NCBI GenBank assembly: GCA_029448655.1
Contig: JACCLO010000008.1
Location: forward strand, 2,480,001-2,544,000
Length of the DNA: 64,000 bases
Direction of reading: 5' to 3'
Origin: Wolfiporia cocos
Lineage: Eukaryota; Basidiomycota; Agaricomycetes; Polyporales; Phaeolaceae
Part shown: positions 45,952-56,315 of the stretch, piece by piece
Layout of the letters: each line of letters starts with the position of its first letter
How positions within the stretch are numbered: position 1 is the first letter of the stretch
Notes under the pieces: generated by a model
Databases searched by the model: none
Told to the model about the DNA's origin: nothing
What the model saw: only the letters and a program-made list of their open reading frames with translations
Program-made: the position numbers and the translations under genes

Positions 45952-45991
45952 ACGCGTCGCGACGCGTCACAACATGATCACGTGGACGCGT
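45952..45991 (+). promoter_or_regulatory. Distal MCB/E-box cassette of gene D
   Basis: ACGCGT at 45952-45957, 45962-45967 and 45986-45991, with CACGTG at 45979-45984. This is the richest copy of the cassette, about 580-620 bp upstream of gene D. Confidence 0.45.
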
Positions 45992-46381
45992 CTTCCATGA
46001 CCTTGCCTTGGCATGGACTAGCAAAGCTCGACATGGCATTTCATGCTCTGCTACCGCTCTCCACGCGCGTATGGCAGCTTCTCAGGCTGGACCATGCAGC
46101 CTGCGAGTCGCGGACTACACACATCCAGAACGAGCTGAACGCAGCTGCGATATCACCATCACACGCCTCGTGTTCGCCCGCTAGCACTGCCCCGAACAAT
46201 CGCGCTGTGCCGCCCGCACTTGCATCGCGAATCGCGGACAAATCTCAGTTGGCATCGCGCTCCCATCTTCCGCGTCGACTCGGCCGCGCCCGCTCTTGTT
46301 CTCGACAGAAAGTTCGATCATGCGCCAGGGAGATAGACTGGACGCAGACATCGCCGCGGCGCGTGCAGCTGGACGCAAATG

Positions 46382-46413
46382 CATATATACCCCGCCCTGG
46401 ATAGCGGCCTATC
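46382..46413 (+). promoter_or_regulatory. Core promoter of gene D: TATA box plus GATAG/CTATC dyad
   Basis: CATATATAC at 46382-46390 and GATAGCGGCCTATC at 46400-46413, about 155-190 bp upstream of the start codon. The promoter is intact although the gene is frameshifted. Confidence 0.6.
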
Positions 46414-46569
46414 GCTGTCTGCCCGTCTGTGTCGAGGCGATCTAGCGGGCCCGCCCTCCTCCCCACTTGCCCACCACCCCGCACCCCCTCTGCGACTCGT
46501 CCGCCCCGCATCACTCCCAAATACTACAACACAAAACGCAGAACACGGAACATAAAACACCACGCGACG

Positions 46570-49016
46570 ATGGCAAAGTGCGGTCCGCGTGTGCGCACGC
46601 GTGCGTGCTGCCAGCGCAAGGCGCTCCTCATCGGGATAAACTATCAGACGAAGGCGTCGCCCGCGGGAATGGGGTACGACCCGCTACGGGGCCCACACGA
46701 GGATGTCAAGGAGTTCAGGAGGCTGCTCATCGGTGCGTCCTCCCCTGCCTCGCCTGCCGCCGCCCTGCGTGCGTGCGTGCGTGCGTGCGAGCGAGATCAG
46801 CGCTGACCCGGGCATCGAGCAGAGCAGTTTGGTTACGCGAAGGAGGACGTGACCGTCATGTGCGACGGCAAGGGCGAGCCGCATCTTCAGCCGACGAACG
46901 TTAACATTGTGCGTCTCCTCGCGCTTGCTCCCTTCTGTGCGGCCGCTGACAGCACGGGATGTACAGAAGCACCAGATCCGCAAGCTGGTGCAGGGCGCGC
47001 AGCCGGGCGACCACTTTGTGTTCCTATGTGAGTCTGCACCGTCGATCATGTGTGTGTGTGGGCGAGGATGATTGACGCGGGTCGGGGCAGTCTCCGGGCA
47101 CTCAGACCAGATCGTCTGTTTGGAGCACAGCGAGGAGGATGGGCAGGACGAAGGTGCGTGATTATCCTTCCTCATTTCATCCCATCCCACCTCCTATTCG
47201 ATGCTCACCTTCCCTCTCGCCAAATTCGCTGACCCGCGACGCGCAGTCATCCTCCCGATGGACCATGGCGGCCTGGAGGACCGGGACAAGCTCATCGTTG
47301 ACAACGTGAGTCTCCCCCGCCCCTGCCACCGCGCGACGCTGATACTGACACACACGCGCACTCACAGGACCTACGAAAGCTCCTCGTCGACCCCCTCCCG
47401 GTTGGCGCCTACCTGACGGTGCGCACATGTCCCCGTCCTGTCGCACTGTCCATGAACGCAGCTGACCCTCCGCGCAGGCGGTCCTTGACTCGTGCCACTC
47501 CGGCACGCTACTCGGTGAGTCGCGCGCTGCACGTGCGCACCAATAATCAACTGACCGGACCGCGCCACAGACCTGAAGCACTACCGGTGCAACACGATCT
47601 ACCTGCCATGGGTCGCGAACGGGGAGCGGAAGCTGCGCTCGCGGTGGGAGAACGTCGGTGCGTCCTCTGCCTCCGCCTCTGTTGACCCGCGCATCCTGAT
47701 CATCTGTGCAGTGCGCAAGGACGCGACGCCGCCTACCCCGCGCAAGCCGACGCCGTTGCCCGCACTCACGCGCGTGCCGACGTTCACGGACATGATGAAG
47801 ACGCTCGGGCGGCCGCTCCGCAAGACGAGCGCGCAGCTGCAGCGCAGCCTCTCGCTCAGGCGGACGCCCAGCCTCTCGCCCAGACGGACGCCGACTGTGC
47901 ACTCGACCGCGTCGACCGAGACCGCGTTGACCGAGACTGCGTCGATCGGGACCGCCGTCGAGCTGCCCGCGCTGCCACGGGCGCACTCGCAGCCGCAGTC
48001 GTCGCCGTGCTGGTGGCGCGGAAAGGAGGATAAGAAGGGCGAGAAGAAGGGCGAGAAGAGCAAGGAAAGCGAGAAGATCAAGGAAGAGAAGAGCAGGGAA
48101 GAAGGACAAGGAGATGGGCAAGGAGAAACTGAGGGGCTTGGAGAAGGACAAGGAGAAGAAGGGCAGGGGCCTCATCAGGGAGCTGTCGTTCCGGCTGAAG
48201 ACCGCGCTCGAGATCGCTATCCCGCAGTGCACGTCGCCGACATCGACCGTGCGCGAGTGCGACGGACATTGCCTCGCGAGCCCGACGGAGAAGCCACACG
48301 TGGTGCGTCTTCTTTTCTCCTTCCTTGTCTCTTCTCCCCCCCTCTTGCCCCTATTTCCTCGGCTCCGAGCCACGCATCCGCATCTCGATCGCCGTTTGCT
48401 CTCAGTGTATGCTCATGCGGCCGATCATATTTATAGATCTCGATCGCGGCGTGCACGGACAGACAGCTCGACTGGGAGGACCCACAGGGCATGTCGATGA
48501 CGCGGGTGAGCCCTTATGTCCTCCCTTGCGCCTCTCCGCCGTGCTGACCACGTCTTACGTTGCCTTCGCTCCACAGGCGCTGATCAAGCAGCTGCGCGAG
48601 CACCCGAACGCCACACTCGCGGAGATCATGACTACGATCAGGTGCGCTGGGTCTCTTTGTTCTTTCATCCTCACCTTGCAGGCGCTGATGCGAGGCGGGT
48701 GCAGCTACCACAACTACGAGGTGACGTGCAAGTTCAAGTCGGCGCGGAAGCAGTGGCTGCGGTGCCACAGGCCGAAGGAGGAAGTCGAGACTGGATCCTT
48801 CCCTGAGTTGTTCGAGTTCCAGGACCTACAGGTGTGTGGGATATTTCTAAACGAGATCGATAAATCAAACTCATTTTATTTCTGTTTTGTTTGCGTCGCT
48901 AGCTTGGTAGCCAGGAGAAGTTGGTGAGTGTCGTTGTACCTGTTATTTCGCCTGTGGGCTGTATGCTGATTATCACATAGGACCTCCACACGCAATTCCA
49001 GGACTATGTCCGATAA
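46570..49016 (+). pseudogene. Metacaspase-like gene D with a 2-nt frameshift (p20 intact, p10 lost)
   Basis: Exons equivalent to gene A: 46570-46732, 46823-46908, 46967-47027, 47091-47153, 47247-47305, 47368-47418, 47478-47514, 47571-47657, 47712-48302, 48437-48505, 48577-48641, 48705-48831, 48903-48923, 48981-49016. Splice sites are all conserved. The p20 half is intact with His107 (FSGHSDQ) and Cys167 (LDSCHSGTLL). Near 48098-48102 in exon 9, within the Lys/Glu-rich tract, two bases present in A, B and C are missing (AGCAGGGAAGAAGG against AGCAGGGAGAAGAAGG). The frame then runs through the p10 exons out of register to a stop at 48804-48806. A product would keep the catalytic p20 but carry an unrelated C-terminus. 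It could be a pseudogene, a p20-only variant or a sequencing error. A was used for alignment. Confidence 0.75.
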
Positions 49017-51261
49017 ATTGCTGCATGCTGCCATATTCACGACCCATATGATCCACGATGACTGTGACATCCGCGGTCATGCATCAACTTCCAAATCGTT
49101 CATCACTAATCTATCCCCTTCTTACCTACACGGAATCACCTTCACCGACTCTTCAGGAATACCCAATGACTGATACTAACCTATATGACTTCACGAACAT
49201 TACAGACATCACGCGGACACGAATCTCCCACTCCACATTGTAGCCTCTAGTCACATTCCATTTCTCACATCTACAACAGCCTCATCCTGACTTGGTACTC
49301 ATCTTCATCTGCTTGTTTTCATCATGAACAGCACTGTCACTCGCCACGTAGTGTACTCTTTCTGACAGCAAGTCATGTTTTCTCGCAATATCGCACTGTA
49401 CCGCGTACATACATACTAGCAACCCAATAAAATGTATCTGTGTCGGAAATATGGCTGTCATGCTATAATCGTCCGTTCCCACACGTTCTCGCGTACGCAC
49501 CGCCCCTGCGGTCGGTCACATTCTCCACGCAACGTGCTGCACACCGCGAGACGGAGATGAAACAAACCGCGCAGTGGCCGCTGTCCGTGCACGAATTGTC
49601 ATCGGAAAAGCTTTCACAGCCTCAGCGATAGCTCGGCGGACACGAGACTGTCACGGGGGGTGAGGCTACACAGTTCAGTAAATGCAACGCACAGTGGTTC
49701 GTGAGAACCTGGCGAGAGTGCTGAAATCCAACCGATGGAGCGTACAGCTTTTCCGAGGACGCTAGAAGAAGCAACAGAGGGTATTTTGGTTAACAAAAGC
49801 AACAAGGCGATGCATCAGAAGCGTTCCGAGTGAATGGGTGGAAATTGCGTGAGATGTCTGGGTTACGTTGCAGAGAGAATCATACCTAGGGACAGTCCGA
49901 CCGGACGGAAGAGGCGATGAGATCTCTGCGGAACTGCTCCTGGGTATACCTGTCGGCGGAAGCTTCAGCAATACGGCAAAGTCACCGCCTCTTAATTTAT
50001 TTGTGGCAGCGTAAGATTGGTTTCGTGCGCCTATGTCAGCATCCCAGCTGGGCGGCTGACCTGGCCCATTTTGACGTCAATGCACGCCGGTTGCACCGCA
50101 CCTGCGGCTTCAAACGGCTGGTCCGCGTTACGGGCACAGTCGGGGGGCCTAACCAGCATAGATGGTAAGGAATGGAAGATCAGCCTGGGCGATGTCACAG
50201 GGTCGTAGCAGTTTACGAAGCGGAGTAAGGGTGACTGCTACAGGCTCAAAGGGGAAGTCGCCAACACAGGAATGAGAATGAATGCCAGGGTGTCCACCGA
50301 TCGATCAACGGAGGTTCAAGGTCTTGAGGTTGAGATCCGGACGGGCGCAGGCACACATAAGTGGAGCTGAGCTCGTTCAGTCCGACAAACGCTGTGATTA
50401 GCACAAGCATAGCTTGAGAACGATCTTCCACAAGACAAGTTCCGTGTTTCAGAGTAACATGAGTATCCGGGCAGCTGCAGAAAGGAACAGACAGTGACAC
50501 AGACGCCGTGGTCACAGAGAACTCGCTCCAGAACAGGCTTGAGAAGTTAAAATACAGAAATAGCACCAACACCCTGAATTAACGTAATTTGGACGACACC
50601 GCATGATGTGTACTGAATAATTCGCCGGTCTTCGTACGAAGGCGCGTCCTATTCCATACAATAATGGTGGGAAGCCGGTGCGCGCGCATTGGTCGCAGCC
50701 AAGAAAGAGGACGGCGCTTCGATACGCAATCCTGAATGGCACAGCGGTGCACCACAGATTTGGAGGGAAGCAGTCGAAACATACTGATCAAGCGTAGTTG
50801 TGGTAGCCCCACACGCGACATCTCGGAAGAGCAGCAGAAGGCATAGGATTGTACATCCCGGATTGTTACCTGCGTGATACATAGCTGCTATTAAGCGTCT
50901 GAATGTTTCCTGTGTCCCATCTGTGCTGTTCGGTTCACCTAAGATTAGGTGGTCTTTAGATTGTGCTAGGAGACGGCTCCTCGCCATGAGCGAGTGCAGT
51001 TATCAAATAAGCAGCTCTTTTCCTCGCGGTGCCGATAGGGAGGTGCACTCAAGCAAACAGGCGGGTTCCGACAAAGACACGAGTGGCTGAATAAAATAGG
51101 GGTTAGAGTCTGGCAGCGATAGCCAAGTTTTGCCAAAGGCTTTGGATCCTAACAAAGCCAAATATGCCACATCGCGGCAGTGGCTGCATCTTTCGCTTGT
51201 GCTGCGTCCACTCACTCAATCACTATAGCCATCCCAAGCAAACCAGTTAGTGTGTCCGCTG
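49017..51261. repeat. 3'-flank repeat downstream of gene D, ending in a copy of the BUB3 5' flank
   Basis: Inverted counterpart of 15724-18032. Its last ~80 bp (51180-51261) match the reverse complement of 15724-15810, just upstream of BUB3, including GCAAACCAGTTAGTGTGTCC. No BUB3 coding sequence follows; unrelated repeat sequence starts at about 51262. Confidence 0.65.
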
Positions 51262-51267
51262 TTTCTA

Positions 51268-54000
51268 TGCGTAGTGCCTCATCGACACACGCCCCCTCCT
51301 CCATCTCCCGGTTCCTATCTCTACGCCTCACTACCTCGGCCCTAAGCTCCTGCTACCCACAGCTCCCAGCCTCTGCCGCTGCTGATGATGCGCGATCGGC
51401 CAGTCAGCTCGTGCAACCCATGCGGTGCGCCGGCGGCACTGTGTGGTCATCACGGGCGGGGCCGACATACCGGTACGGAGGCAGGCGCGGTATTCCTTCG
51501 CGGGAGGTATGCGATCCCTTGCATTCCTCGAATATTCCGCGGAACACCTGGGTGTGTGATGCGGGATGTAGAGGCCGGGAGAGTGAATGCATCGGTGCGC
51601 CATTACCCAATCCGTCGTCTTATCAGACATGTAGGCACGCACCCGCCCGTGTCCAACGGCACCTGCCGCTGTTGTGCGGCTTGTCGTATCATGCGTTGTA
51701 GATGTCCCAGAAAACGCGCCTGCCCTGCCTTACCAGCCGCGCGTCGTCGCGAGCCAAGCTTTCAGACCACGATGCACATGGTCACGACACGCACCGCCCC
51801 ACGTTCCGACTCCATCCTCCTTGGACAATCTAGTGACCTTGACAGTCTCCCTACCCATGACCCCCATAACTGAGAGGCGGTGCAAATTTGCCTCTAGGTG
51901 CCTGACTGCTGGCTTAGCATATTCGCACCGCGTCCCACGGTCTTCCTCTTGACGCAGCCCGCTGCCGTGGCTGTCCCTCCGCGGGAGGCGTGCGATGCAT
52001 CTGTCGTTATTGTTCAAACGTTTCGCGGAAGTGTGGGCCTGCAAAGACTGCGTGCGTCGTGCCGACGTTGTACCGTGCACACGAATGCATCGTATCTCAT
52101 AGTCCAGGCTGCTGCTCAAAACATATATGACGCAAGACATCCGCGTCATCCGGGCTTGACGTTGCCCGTTGCTGCTACACACAATACGCATACACCACTT
52201 GCGCGCCATCGTAAGTCTTGCACTCGACGGCAAGCACGGCCACACAGCCCTTCCCGTGCCAGTTTTAGAATCCTTCAAAAATTCTCATAGGTTTCCTTGC
52301 ATTTAGCGGCGGTGCACCCCGCCTTGAGAGGCTCTAAACGAGCGCAATTGGCTGTTCTGCAGGTGCCTGAATTCTGGACCTGGCCTTCCATGTATGTTGT
52401 GAATCTGCGTACGCCTGGAATTTCATCAGGACAATGAGAATGCCGCCGTGTCGGCGGCGCCGACTCAACGTGTAGGTACTGGAACGCCGCCCCCAGGCAC
52501 CCGCGTTCCTACCCGCAAGCGCCTCCCCCTGCCAATCTTGACGATCGCCTCAAAACGTGTACGCAGACACACCAGTTCCGCGGGGGGCTTTTCCCTCTTA
52601 GTGGGTGGGATTGTGCGCGCGGGTGCAGGATGGCGCTCTCAGACCCTGGATGCGTGATAGGCGGAGCCCATTTCTGCGGCTGGCTCCTGGTGTGGCGGTG
52701 CATCGCCCTGATACTCCTGCAGCCTAGCCACAGAGATGACCAAGGCCATGAGCTTGTCGCCGCGGGAGAATGCCCGGCTGCCCCCGCGCAGTCCAGGGGC
52801 CGGCGCCTGTGGTGTGTCGGGCCAGCATCGCGAAAACGCACCCTCGCCCGGGAAGCCGCCACGGAGATCGGAGTTTGCCCGTGCGAGGAGTCGCGGACGG
52901 CCTGTGCCCCCAACACGCGCCGGCGAGGGGGTACCCGATGCCCGCACCCTACGTGCATTTGGCGGGACTGCGCAGGCGCGGACTACTGGCTTCCTACCAG
53001 AGCTCGCATAGCGCATCACTGCGAGGCGGCAAAGCGGGCCTGCACCAACCGGAGTGCCGTCGGCGCTATATGGCTTGCTAAAGGCATTAGCTGCCGTGCA
53101 GCGCGATACCGCACGCACGACGCAATCGCTGTGCATCCGCCTTGGCCGCCTAGGACGGCTGCGGACCCATGCCCTCCACTGCAGCCGATCACGCGCGAGC
53201 GAGTGCGGCCATGAGCCTCGCAATGGTAATTCCGGGGCTGTGCATTCCTGGTGGACCTCAAGATCGTGTAAGAGCGCCGACGCTCGAATCCAATTCCGAG
53301 AAGTTGATTTTTGGTCAGTGTCCCTAGGCTCCGCGACCACGCCGCTGGCTTACGGCCTGTGCGATGCGCTGTTGTGGAGGCGATGACTGTTGAAGGGGCG
53401 GGACAGCCTCCCTGTGTGTATGTCACTGTTGTATCTTCTCGCATTTGGTCGCATACGTACCTGATTGAGCCAACCCAAAGCGACAGTGGGATGCTCTGCG
53501 TGGACAGAAGCAGTGCAATTTTCACAGCATGGACGCACGCCGTCGGTCTTCTGGTAATGGAACACTGGCCCTAGTCCGAATCCGGACTCTGCTTTAATTG
53601 TGCGCCCTCGCCCGCATCTGTCCCCACGCATGGTTTTTTTTTTGCCTCCGTCGCCTGTTATGGCTTGATGCCTCCTTTTTGACGATGCCGGATGGCATGA
53701 TGGGCTTGCGATAGTTAGGTACGAACGTCACGGCAAGCGCCACGCTCCTACCTGTGCCTCCTCCTGATCCAGGGAATAATGATGAAATGAAATAATCGAA
53801 AACAGGCACACCTATTGCCCAGCAATGTCGCGAGCGTAAGCATGATATACGAAGGATACGCCCATAAGCTGAGCTGAAGTGAGCAGTTTCTGCACGGTGA
53901 GGCGAATGGACTATGGTATGGCACAATGATGATAGATTTGAATTCGCAGATCGGGAGATACAATTTGATCTCCGACGCGCGCGTCGGATCTGATGCGCCA
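51268..54000 (+). repeat. Third, direct-orientation copy of the inter-pair spacer
   Basis: Diverged copy of about 21811-23560, in the same orientation. Shared blocks include CTCATCGA.ACACGCCC at the start, GGCACTGTGTGGTCA (21932 and 51435), GCGCCTGTGG.GTGT (22852 and 52804), and AATTGATCTCCGA/AATTTGATCTCCGA near the end (23520 and 53960). It lies between D and E and holds no recognised gene. Confidence 0.65.
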
Positions 54001-54377
54001 TAGCCACCGACGCGACACGTCGCGCTTGTGGCGCGAATCATGGGCACCGCTACCGATGCACACCGTTGGGAATCGACATCTCTGGATATTCCTAAGAATG
54101 CATAGTTTAACTGACCGAAACTTTGCACACGGGTGACAGCGACTTGAGATTTGACACAGAAAAGCTACTAGCTACAATGCGAGAAGCGATGGTTCGTGAG
54201 ATTATCGTCAGTGTCCGTGAGGGTATAGTGTCTATGAGGGGGTGTCCGTGAAGGTATATTCAGTGGACCTCGAGCGACCGGGAAGATTCTTTGTGAGCTC
54301 GTGCCCTAACGCCCGCGTCCGTGCAGTGACGGAGGTCCCAAAAGCGGCAGTCGTCAAACGGTCGCATGTGGTAGCAA

Positions 54378-56315
54378 TTATGATCTCTCAAGCAGGTAAT
54401 CTATGATAGACGTGTCTAAGTTCTACAGTCTCTATTAGCGATTGTATATGTGGCATCCATCGTCAAGCCACTCACCAGGGTCTCCTGACTTCCGAGCTGC
54501 GGATTCTGGAAATTTACCAGCTCGGGGGGAACACGTTCCGGCGTCACCCCCCTTTCTGCACAGCGCTTGAGGTACCGGTTCCCTACCGTATGCATTCTAC
54601 TGAGGACGTCATAGCGTTGATAGCTAGAAATATATCTAGTCACCATGGACACAACCAGAGCATCTAGAATGCAACTCACCTAAGGAAAGACATTAGCTGA
54701 CCAAGTGTGGTGTTTGGTTCTTCACGCAGTTTGGCAATGAGATCCTACAATGCGTCAGAACGACTGCGGTAAGCAATGAGATACAACATGCCTGGGTCAT
54801 GGAGTGGCCCTTCCGACTCTCCCAGTCAATCTGCTCATCGGAACAAGCCGCGATTGAAATCTACATTGCTAGTCAGGACCACGTACCAATGAGAAGCATA
54901 ATACTCCATACCACATGAGCCTTCTCCGTTGGGCTCGCCACACAGTTGCCGTCGCAATCACGCACCATCGACTCCGGCGACATACAACGGGGTATGGACA
55001 GCTTGAGCTTGTCTGTAAAGTGACGTATACGCCCACGCTGCCCGACAGAAACGGTGGACAATACAGAGGAGATAGAAGTGGCTGTATTGGTCCGTGGATT
55101 CGGGTCTATATTCTGTGGAGAGACGGGCTTCGATAGCGACCTGGCCTTCTGCGATGATCTCTTCTTCGACCCTCTTAGCGAATGATCCAGATCCTCGATC
55201 GTCAGCGGCCGGCCCAGTGTGGATGGTAACATCTCATATTCGCGCACTATTGAGGACAATATGAAACATAGAACGAGAATGACAGTACACGAACACGCAC
55301 CGATGTTCCGGCACATCGATTTAGTTTGATACCGTATACCCTTTGATATCCAAGGGCAGAGGATCCTATTACAGCGATAGTGATTCAGATCTATGTTCAA
55401 AGATTAGCATCGATCCGATAATAATGGACCGTAGGCGGCGGTTCACCTAAGAGAGTCCCGGAGTGACACGAATCTAAGATCGCCTGCAGAGGGTGTGTGT
55501 CAATGGTGCGGTACCGGATGCGAACAAGGAACAGTTGACTCGCCGTGAGGTAGGCGCCTACTGGGAGAGGATCGACGAGCAGCCTGCGTAGATCCTGCGG
55601 AAGCGTGAACGTCGATCACCGATTACGCAGATCGTAACCGGACTAAGGCGTACATTGTCCACAATCAGCTTTGCTCTGTCATCGCCATTGTGATCCATCG
55701 GCAGGATCACTACATGAGAATGTTATTCCAGTATTAGCTTTGAGCGTTAATTTTTCAATCTCATTTGTACACACCCTCGTCGTAGCCGTCATCCTCGGTA
55801 TGCTCCTTGCACGTGATTTGACTAGAGTGTCCGGAAACTAAGCAGCGTTAGAGCGAGTAGCAGCAGCGAAGAGTGGAGGCTCACACAGAAACACTAAATG
55901 ATCCCCTGGCTGAGTATCACGTACCAGCTTGCTGATTTGACGAAGCTGAGTACTACTGTTAGCGAGGGTGTGTATAGGTGCAAGGTAAACATACGATGTT
56001 ACTGTAGGTAGGCTGAAGCTCTACTGAGCACTGATCCGTGGTTGAATCGATCATCACAGTAATGTCGTCTTTCTCATAGCTGTATTTGTCTGCACACCCA
56101 ATGTCCAGGAGCCCATTCGATGAGCACTAATGCTGGCTAGACCAGAACTTAGGTAACATACCAATCAAGAGGATCTTGAAGTCCAACGCATCCTTTCGCG
56201 GACCAAAGAGTATTTCATATCCCTTTCCTTCTGGTGACGCGTCGGTGTCGTAGTTGATCCCAATGAGGAGAGCTTTCCGCCGAGGCCTACAAGGAGGTTT
56301 AGACATAGCAGCCAT
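54378..56315 (-). CDS. Metacaspase-like cysteine peptidase E (peptidase C14), 422 aa, 13 exons
   Basis: Minus-strand exons: 56315-56162, 56089-55995, 55945-55885, 55837-55775, 55709-55654, 55594-55544, 55483-55447, 55390-55301, 55246-54912, 54860-54792, 54744-54680, 54623-54476, 54422-54378. The 1,269 nt are in frame. RKALLIGINYDTDASPEGKG opens p20. The dyad is His107 in FSGHSSQ and Cys166 in LDSCHSGTLL. The linker (about 203-314) has no Lys/Glu-rich tract but keeps SPESMVRDCDGNC. The p10 part starts ISIAACSDEQIDWE at 315. Introns 6 and 10 use GC donors (ACG|GCGAGT at 55543 and CAG|GCATGT at 54791). The intron that splits LGSQEKL from the preceding exon in A-D and F is absent. It is divergent from F and is the most diverged intact member. 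Confidence 0.88.

Larger units (their letters stand above)
42159..46569. other. C-D divergent intergenic region
   Basis: Inverted counterpart of the A-B region, about 4.4 kb, with both promoters. Short frames here mirror those of the left arm, with no domain and no splice support. Confidence 0.6.
37496..51261 (-). repeat. Right arm of the giant imperfect palindrome (about 13.8 kb)
   Basis: Reverse-complement partner of 15724-29388. It carries gene C (partner of B), gene D (partner of A), their shared intergenic region and flanks. It ends in a copy of the BUB3 5' flank at 51180-51261, where similarity stops abruptly. Confidence 0.9.

Noticed and set aside
15724..51261. Palindrome as a simple assembly mirror artefact
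   Set aside because: The arms differ by substitutions, in-frame linker indels, a 2-nt frameshift and a 150-bp segment, so they are not copies of the same reads. A haplotype misjoin cannot be excluded without long reads.
54180..54260. Short repeated GTCCGTGA.GGTATA units downstream of gene E
   Set aside because: Only two or three imperfect units; too little to call a satellite or regulatory array.
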